The notes under the pieces were generated by a model. The model did not search any database, was not told the DNA's origin, and saw only the letters and a list, made by a program, of their open reading frames with translations. Source: Betaproteobacteria bacterium (lineage in GTDB: Bacteria; Pseudomonadota; Gammaproteobacteria; Burkholderiales; SG8-41). From it: 11,659 bases of DNA. Within the stretch, counting starts at the first letter, position 1, and each line of letters opens with the position of its first letter. A program made the position numbers and the translations under genes. The stretch spans positions 1-11,659 of the forward strand of contig JANXRI010000396.1 in the NCBI GenBank assembly GCA_025353085.1. Direction: 5' to 3'. Shown here one piece after another: positions 7,701-11,659 of this stretch.

Positions 7701-8642
7701 ATGCTTAGTTTCCTCAAATCAGGCCAAAAACCGGGCACGGGTTGGGGTGCGCGGCTTAAAGCGGGACTCGCGCGCACCCGCAAAGTACTCAACACTGACA
7801 TCACCGAGCTTTTCTCGGGCGGTGCCATCGATGAAGCTTTTTTCGACGAACTCGAAACCATTCTGTTACTCGCGGATGTCGGCGTCTCGGCTACCGATTA
7901 TTTAATTACCGAACTTCGCAGCGCCGTCAAACGCAAGGGTTTGCGCGAGCGCCAGGAATTGAAACGCACGTTGCACGACGCCTTGGTCGGACTGTTGAAG
8001 CCCATTGCCGTGCCGCTCGACGTAAACGGTCATAAACCGTTCATCATCATGCTCGCCGGCGTCAATGGCGCAGGAAAAACGACTTCGATCGGCAAACTCG
8101 CCAAGTACTATCAGGCGCAGGGCAAATCGATTTTGCTCGCGGCGGGGGACACTTTCCGCGCCGCCGCGCGCGAGCAGTTGCAGGCGTGGGGCGAGCGCAA
8201 CAATGTTGCCGTGATCGCACAACAATCAGGCGACGCCGCGGCGGTGATCTTCGACGCGATCACCGCAGCCAAGGCGCGTGGCATCGACATCGTGCTGTGC
8301 GACACGGCCGGGCGCTTGCCGACGCAACTGCATTTGATGGAAGAGATCAGCAAAGTCAAACGCGTGATTGCCAAGGCGATGCCCGGCGCGCCGCATGAAG
8401 TTCTGCTGGTGCTCGATGCAAACACTGGCCAGAACGCATTGAACCAGGTCAAAGCATTCAACGATGCCTTGGGCGTGACCGGGCTGGTGCTCACCAAGTT
8501 GGACGGCACCGCTAAAGGCGGCGTCATCGCGGCGATCGCGCGCGCACACACCGTTCCCGTACGTTTTATCGGCGTCGGCGAGGCCGTCGACGATCTTCAA
8601 CCGTTCGTTGCCGCGGAATTCGTGGATGCCCTGCTCGGATAA
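7701..8642 (+). CDS. ftsY: signal recognition particle receptor FtsY
   Basis: SRP receptor GTPase that docks Ffh-bound ribosomes at the membrane during co-translational insertion of membrane proteins. The protein is 313 residues. A short N terminus is followed by the helical N domain (about 15-100) and the G domain. Its motifs are G1 GVNGAGKTT (120-128), the insertion-box motif DTFRAAAREQL (150-160), G3 DTAGR (201-205), G4 TKLDG (265-269) and the closing GVGEAVDDLQPF (291-302). It lacks the long acidic A domain that makes the E. coli protein about 500 residues, so membrane contact probably relies on the N-terminal helix (MLSFLKS...RLKAGLARTRKV). It heads the ftsY-ftsE-ftsX group, the same order as in E. 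coli, where rpoH also follows. Confidence 0.97.
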   Translation: MLSFLKSGQKPGTGWGARLKAGLARTRKVLNTDITELFSGGAIDEAFFDELETILLLADVGVSATDYLITELRSAVKRKGLRERQELKRTLHDALVGLLKPIAVPLDVNGHKPFIIMLAGVNGAGKTTSIGKLAKYYQAQGKSILLAAGDTFRAAAREQLQAWGERNNVAVIAQQSGDAAAVIFDAITAAKARGIDIVLCDTAGRLPTQLHLMEEISKVKRVIAKAMPGAPHEVLLVLDANTGQNALNQVKAFNDALGVTGLVLTKLDGTAKGGVIAAIARAHTVPVRFIGVGEAVDDLQPFVAAEFVDALLG

Positions 8643-8646
8643 AGGG

Positions 8647-8715
8647 GGATTGAGGATTGTGGACTGAGGTGTTCCCCGCTTTTTTCCTCGATCCTCGGTC
8701 CTCACTCCTCAATCC
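8647..8715. repeat. long imperfect inverted repeat in the ftsY-ftsE gap
   Basis: Two 23-bp arms (8647-8669 and 8693-8715) flank a 23-nt centre. The outer 10 bp are perfectly complementary (GGATTGAGGA / TCCTCAATCC). The next 13 positions have two mismatches and one G-U wobble, so 20 of 23 pairs are Watson-Crick. The arms are built from repeated GAGGA/GATTGAGG-like words, typical of dispersed palindromic intergenic repeats. It begins four bases after the ftsY stop codon and ends one base before the ftsE ATG. The T run (8680-8685) is in the loop, not after the stem, so it is not a standard intrinsic terminator. It leaves ftsE with pyrimidine-rich sequence where a ribosome site should be. Confidence 0.85.
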
Positions 8716-8716
8716 T

Positions 8717-9376
8717 ATGATTTCGCTGAGTCATGTTTTCAAGCGTTACCCCGGCGGCCGCCAGGCCTTGAACGACATCGGCTTCACGATCGAAACGGGC
8801 GAACTCGCTTTCATCACGGGACATTCCGGCGCGGGCAAATCGACCCTGCTCAAACTGCTCGTCGGGATTGAACGGCCGACCTCGGGCAGCATTATCGTCA
8901 ATGGCCAAAACGTCGGCACTTTGCAGGCGCGCGCGGTGCCGTTCTTGCGCCGGAAGTTCGGCCTCATCTTCCAGGATCACAAGCTGCTCTTCGATCGCAG
9001 CGCTTTCGGCAATGTTGCTTTGCCGCTCGAAATTTCAGGCTATGGCGCAAAAGACGGCGCGCGCCGCGTGCGCGCCGCCCTCGATAAAGTCGGCCTGCTC
9101 AAATACGAAAAGGCGATGCCAATCACGCTGTCCGGTGGCGAGCAGCAGCGGCTCTGCATCGCGCGCGCGATCGTCCACCGGCCCGCCATCCTGCTTGCCG
9201 ACGAACCGACCGGCAATCTCGATGCCGATTATGCGACCGAGATCGGCGAGCTGTTCCGTTCGTTCAACCAGGTCGGGGTCACCGTTATTGTCGCGACCCA
9301 CGATCAGGCGCTGTTGACGCAATTGAAGCCGCGCGTGATTGCGCTGCGTAACGGCGCACTCGCGGAGGCCGCATGA
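8717..9376 (+). CDS. ftsE: cell division ATP-binding protein FtsE
   Basis: ATPase of the FtsEX complex, an ABC-type machine at the divisome that activates periplasmic peptidoglycan hydrolases through FtsX rather than transporting a substrate. The protein is 219 residues, the usual length. Walker A is GHSGAGKST (35-43), the Q-loop Gln is at 86 (FQDHKLL), the signature is LSGGEQQR (138-145), Walker B is ILLADEPTG (158-166), the D-loop is NLDA, and the switch His is 195 (ATHD). ATG 8717 is chosen because FtsE proteins begin with a short MI-x-hydrophobic strand. The frame is open upstream to a TTG at 8657. There is no Shine-Dalgarno before 8717; the bases are CTCCTCAATCCT. It overlaps ftsX by 4 nt. 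Confidence 0.96.
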   Translation: MISLSHVFKRYPGGRQALNDIGFTIETGELAFITGHSGAGKSTLLKLLVGIERPTSGSIIVNGQNVGTLQARAVPFLRRKFGLIFQDHKLLFDRSAFGNVALPLEISGYGAKDGARRVRAALDKVGLLKYEKAMPITLSGGEQQRLCIARAIVHRPAILLADEPTGNLDADYATEIGELFRSFNQVGVTVIVATHDQALLTQLKPRVIALRNGALAEAA

Positions 9377-10278
9377 AAACCTGGCTCGCGCAGCATGGAC
9401 GCTGCTTTGGTACGACGTTCGTGAAACTCGCGCGCACGCCTCTGGGCAGCGTCTTTAATATCATCGTGATCGGCATTGCGTTATCCCTGCCAGTCGGCCT
9501 TTACGTGGTGATCGATAACCTGCAGGCCGCATCCGGCCAACTCTCGGCGGAACCGCAGATCAGCGCGTATATGGCGCTCGATGCCAGCCGCGCGGAAACC
9601 GCGCAGATCGAAAACCGTCTGAAACAGAGTCCACGCGTTCAACGCTTTCGATTGGTCCCGCGTGACCAGGCACTGCAGGAATTGAAGCAATCAAGCGGTT
9701 TGGCCGATGTGATCGACAGCCTGCCGCAAAACCCGCTGCCCGACGCCTTCGTTATCAGCGCTAAAAACAATACGCCGCAAGCGCTCGAAGCGCTACGCGA
9801 TGAAATTGCTCAGTGGCCGCGGGTCGTCCATGCGCAACTCGACGCGGCCTGGGCGCGCCGGCTCGATGCGACGCTGCGCTTCGGCCGCCTGGTCGTTCTG
9901 ATCCTGGGTGGACTGCTTGCGCTGGCCCTGGTCGCTGTCACTTTCAATACCATACGCCTGCAGGTGCTCACTCAGCGCGATGAGGTGGAAGTCATCAAGC
10001 TCATCGGCGCGACCGACGCTTTTATCCGCCGGCCGTTTCTTTACTACGGGGCGCTGCAAGGGGCGGCCGGCGGCATCGTCGCCTGGCTCATCGTGAGCGG
10101 CGGTATCTGGGTGGTAAACCATAACCTCGGCGAACTGTCACACGTATATGCGTCCCTGTTCCAGCTTAAGCAGTTGACTCCGGGCGACGCTGGCGCTCTC
10201 TTGTTATTGCCCCTGGCGCTGGGATGGTTTGGGGCCTGGCTATCGGTTGGCCGACATTTGAGTCTGATCGAGCCTTAA
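9373..10278 (+). CDS. ftsX: cell division permease-like protein FtsX
   Basis: Membrane partner of FtsE. The 301-residue protein has the four-helix FtsX topology: TM1 about 28-48, a periplasmic domain about 50-168, TM2 about 173-194, TM3 about 222-248 and TM4 about 272-292. The periplasmic domain carries the family blocks (AYMALDASRA, FRLVPRDQALQELKQSSGL, NPLPDAFVI), which in relatives contact a hydrolase activator such as EnvC. The cytosolic loop after TM2 has the conserved RDEVEVIKLIGATDAFIRRPF (about 202-222), the coupling helix to FtsE. The start codon overlaps the ftsE stop (ATGA). The last codons (RHLSLIEP) are duplicated in degenerate form just after the stop. Confidence 0.96.
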   Translation: MKTWLAQHGRCFGTTFVKLARTPLGSVFNIIVIGIALSLPVGLYVVIDNLQAASGQLSAEPQISAYMALDASRAETAQIENRLKQSPRVQRFRLVPRDQALQELKQSSGLADVIDSLPQNPLPDAFVISAKNNTPQALEALRDEIAQWPRVVHAQLDAAWARRLDATLRFGRLVVLILGGLLALALVAVTFNTIRLQVLTQRDEVEVIKLIGATDAFIRRPFLYYGALQGAAGGIVAWLIVSGGIWVVNHNLGELSHVYASLFQLKQLTPGDAGALLLLPLALGWFGAWLSVGRHLSLIEP

Positions 10279-10319
10279 GATTGGGGTTGTTTGCCCAGGC
10301 ATTTGAGTCCGATCGCGCC
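10255..10319 (+). repeat. degenerate direct repeat of the ftsX 3' end
   Basis: The 20 bp at 10255-10274, coding for the end of FtsX, recur at 10300-10319 with 18 of 20 identities (T to C at the 11th base, A to C at the 17th). The offset is 45 bp, exactly 15 codons, so copy two reads RHLSPIAP in the same frame as RHLSLIEP of FtsX, beyond the TAA at 10276-10278. It looks like an old short duplication. Confidence 0.8.
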
Positions 10320-10356
10320 GCTCCAACCGTTTGAAGCCTCGGAACTTTGCGTCCGC

Positions 10357-10383
10357 TTGGCACTCAAATACCGCGAGTGCTAA
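10357..10383. promoter_or_regulatory. CIRCE operator (HrcA binding site) upstream of rpoH
   Basis: The sequence reads TTGGCACTC-N9-GAGTGCTAA. The CIRCE consensus is TTAGCACTC-N9-GAGTGCTAA, so this copy has both half sites at the exact spacing and one mismatch (G for A at the third base). CIRCE is the target of the HrcA repressor, whose activity depends on GroEL and which is relieved by heat. The site is 24 bp before the rpoH start and overlaps the predicted promoter from the -35 to the -10 box, so HrcA binding should block RNA polymerase. Confidence 0.93.
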
Positions 10384-10400
10384 AATTCTTCTGAAAGGGA
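10357..10400 (+). promoter_or_regulatory. sigma-70-type promoter and ribosome binding site of rpoH
   Basis: TTGGCA (10357-10362, 5 of 6 to TTGACA) and TAAAAT (10381-10386, 5 of 6 to TATAAT) are separated by 18 bp. Both hexamers are built into the CIRCE half sites. The predicted transcription start is about 10393, giving a leader of only about 15 nt. AAGGGA (10395-10400) is a good Shine-Dalgarno seven bases before the ATG. The hexamers look vegetative, not sigma-32-like. Confidence 0.75.
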
Positions 10401-10407
10401 TTGAACC

Positions 10408-11259
10408 ATGACGAGTTTCGCATTACCCATACCTTCGGCGACGGGAAGTCTGGACAGCTATATTCAGACGGTAAACCGGTTTCCTATCCTGTCCCAACAG
10501 GAAGAAACCGATTTGGGCCGGCGCCTGCGTGACCATGAAGACCTCGACGCAGCGCGGCAGTTGATCGTTTCGCATTTGCGCGTGGTCGTCTCTGTTGCGC
10601 GCGGCTATCTGGGTTATGGACTGCAGCAGTCCGACCTTATCCAGGAAGGCAATATCGGCTTGATGAAAGCGGTCAAGCGCTTCGACCCTGAACGTGGTGT
10701 TCGTCTCGTCTCATTTGCGATGCACTGGATTCGCGCGGAGATGCACGAGTTCATCCTACGCAACTGGCGGGTGGTGAAGATTGCGACGACGAAAGCTCAG
10801 CGCAAGCTATTTTTCAATCTGCGCAGCATGAAGTCCGGTCTCAACACGCTAGGCAGCGAAGAAGTGAAGGCGATGGCGACCACACTCGGCGTCAAGCCTG
10901 AGGAAGTCGTCGAGATGGAAACGCGCCTGGGCGGCCAGGACGTAGCGCTCGAACCGTTGAACGATGACGGCGAAGAAAGCTATGCGCCGATCGCGTATCT
11001 GACGGATGGCCACCCGGAGCCCGGCGTCGTGCTCGAACAGGCGCAGGAAGAGCAACTGCGCAGCGAAGGACTCGGCAATGCCATGGCAAGTCTCGACCCG
11101 CGTAGCCGACGCATTATCGAAACGCGCTGGTTGCGCGAAAAAGACCAGCCGACGCTGCATGATCTCGCCGCCGAATTCGGCGTATCGGCTGAACGCATCC
11201 GCCAGATCGAAGTGAAAGCGATGAAGAAGATGCGCGAAGCGATGGGGTCGCAGGCCTGA
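10408..11259 (+). CDS. rpoH: RNA polymerase heat-shock sigma factor RpoH (sigma-32)
   Basis: Alternative sigma factor that directs RNA polymerase to heat-shock promoters (chaperones and proteases). The protein is 283 residues, as usual. Region 1.2 begins at LDSYIQTVNRFPILSQQEE (15-33). The core-binding region 2.2 is DLIQEGNIGLMKAVKRFDP (76-94). Region 2.4 is in SFAMHWIRAEMHEFILRNWR (102-121). The RpoH box QRKLFFNLR (131-139), diagnostic of sigma-32 and absent from RpoD, follows. The region 4.2 helix-turn-helix is at about 249-276 (TLHDLAAEFGVS...RIRQIEVKAMKKMR). It follows ftsX by 129 bp and has its own CIRCE-covered promoter and a terminator, so it can be an independent unit. Confidence 0.97.
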   Translation: MTSFALPIPSATGSLDSYIQTVNRFPILSQQEETDLGRRLRDHEDLDAARQLIVSHLRVVVSVARGYLGYGLQQSDLIQEGNIGLMKAVKRFDPERGVRLVSFAMHWIRAEMHEFILRNWRVVKIATTKAQRKLFFNLRSMKSGLNTLGSEEVKAMATTLGVKPEEVVEMETRLGGQDVALEPLNDDGEESYAPIAYLTDGHPEPGVVLEQAQEEQLRSEGLGNAMASLDPRSRRIIETRWLREKDQPTLHDLAAEFGVSAERIRQIEVKAMKKMREAMGSQA

Positions 11260-11280
11260 CCTCGTTTCTACATATTCAAC

Positions 11281-11313
11281 AAGGGGGGCGACTTGCGTCG
11301 CCCCTTTGTTTTT
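11281..11313 (+). terminator. intrinsic terminator of rpoH
   Basis: GGGGCGAC (11285-11292) pairs perfectly with GTCGCCCC (11297-11304) around a TTGC loop. Two G-U pairs and an A-T pair extend the stem (11282-11284 with 11305-11307). A run of T follows at 11309-11313. It lies 21 bp after the rpoH stop codon. Confidence 0.92.
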
Positions 11314-11659
11314 GCATCAGTTACGCCATACCCAACTCAGGAAAGCTTGACCAACCCCTGCTGCAATCCTGCCATCGGCTGCAACGTCTGAGTTGCCGAG
11401 GCAAACTGCGCGCTTGAAAGTTCGCTCTGGACAGGCGTCAACCCGAGCCCTGCCAGCGAGAAGTGGAAACTCCGGGCACAATGCTGGGCCGAAAGCGGTC
11501 TGGCGAGAAGGAGTTTTCAACCTAGAAACGGCAGTTGAAATTCGCGTTTAAACGCAAGGCGTTGAGCATTAAGCGTTTTCAACTGCTCCGCATTTAACCA
11601 AAAGGGTGATTTTGTTAATTACGTCAAGTGCTTGAAGAATTGTGCAATACCCCATTTTG
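11314..11659. other. gene-free stretch at right edge
   Basis: No supportable gene. On the minus strand two overlapping frames stay open for about 60-67 codons (11317-11520, and 11337-11516 in another frame), but neither has a Shine-Dalgarno or recognisable family motif, and the second has no start codon near its 5' end. The last ~150 bp are clearly AT-richer than the rest of the window and contain nested repeats. A promoter for a gene beyond the window may lie here, but I find no convincing -35/-10 pair. Confidence 0.6.
11513..11586. repeat. nested direct and inverted repeats
   Basis: GTTTTCAAC occurs at 11513-11521 and again at 11575-11583. Between them GCAGTTGAAA (11531-11540) is the exact complement of TTTCAACTGC (11577-11586). 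It also pairs over 7 bp with TTTCAAC of the first copy (11515-11521). A perfect 12-bp palindrome GCGTTTAAACGC lies at 11544-11555. The central arm can thus pair with either neighbour, giving two mutually exclusive hairpins (11515-11540 or 11531-11586). Confidence 0.75.

Noticed and set aside
8680..8715. Intrinsic terminator after ftsY
   Set aside because: The T tract is in the loop of the hairpin, not 3' of the stem, and the 3' flank is the ftsE start codon.
11544..11555. The GCGTTTAAACGC palindrome as a specific regulator site
   Set aside because: A 12-bp perfect palindrome is notable, but I know no regulator with this consensus, so it is recorded only within the repeat cluster.
1..11659. 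CRISPR arrays, tRNA or rRNA genes, insertion sequences, phage genes, toxin-antitoxin or defence genes
   Set aside because: No regularly spaced repeats, no cloverleaf with a T-arm, no transposase or integrase motifs and no defence-type domains were found on either strand.

Overview
The window looks like ordinary chromosome from a betaproteobacterium with moderately high GC. I infer this from gene content and order: ftsY-ftsE-ftsX-rpoH on one strand, facing a gene set for two M16 proteases, rsmD, coaD and an Alvin-type ferredoxin. A HrcA (CIRCE) operator in front of a sigma-32 gene also fits. No database search was possible, so the taxonomic placement is inference. I see no phage, transposase, CRISPR array, tRNA or rRNA, and no convincing undescribed multi-gene system. 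The points of interest are in the intergenic DNA.

Layout. (1) Positions 2-3452, plus strand: a tightly coupled operon holding the end of an ABC-2 type permease (GldF-like), a GldG-like auxiliary protein, a DUF4340 membrane-anchored protein, and mutM (formamidopyrimidine-DNA glycosylase). Gaps are 4 nt, a 4-nt overlap and 1 nt. (2) Positions 3478-7545, minus strand: catalytic M16 protease, inactive M16 partner, rsmD, coaD, 2[4Fe-4S] ferredoxin. The gaps are again short or overlapping, so this is probably one transcription unit read from the divergent region at 7546-7700. It converges on mutM with only 25 bp between the stop codons. (3) Positions 7701-10278, plus strand: ftsY (SRP receptor), then ftsE and ftsX (divisome ABC complex). 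A 74-bp gap between ftsY and ftsE holds a long imperfect hairpin. (4) Positions 10279-11313: a 129-bp regulatory gap, rpoH and a strong intrinsic terminator. In the gap a near-perfect CIRCE operator is superimposed on a sigma-70-type promoter. (5) Positions 11314-11659: no supportable gene; the last ~150 bp are AT-richer and carry nested inverted and direct repeats.

How the parts work together: region 1 joins an export or membrane-complex module to oxidised-guanine repair. Region 2 mixes periplasmic proteolysis with rRNA modification, CoA synthesis and electron transfer, a conserved neighbourhood rather than a pathway. Region 3 covers membrane-protein targeting and cell division. Region 4 links the two heat-shock systems: the HrcA repressor appears to control transcription of the heat-shock sigma factor.
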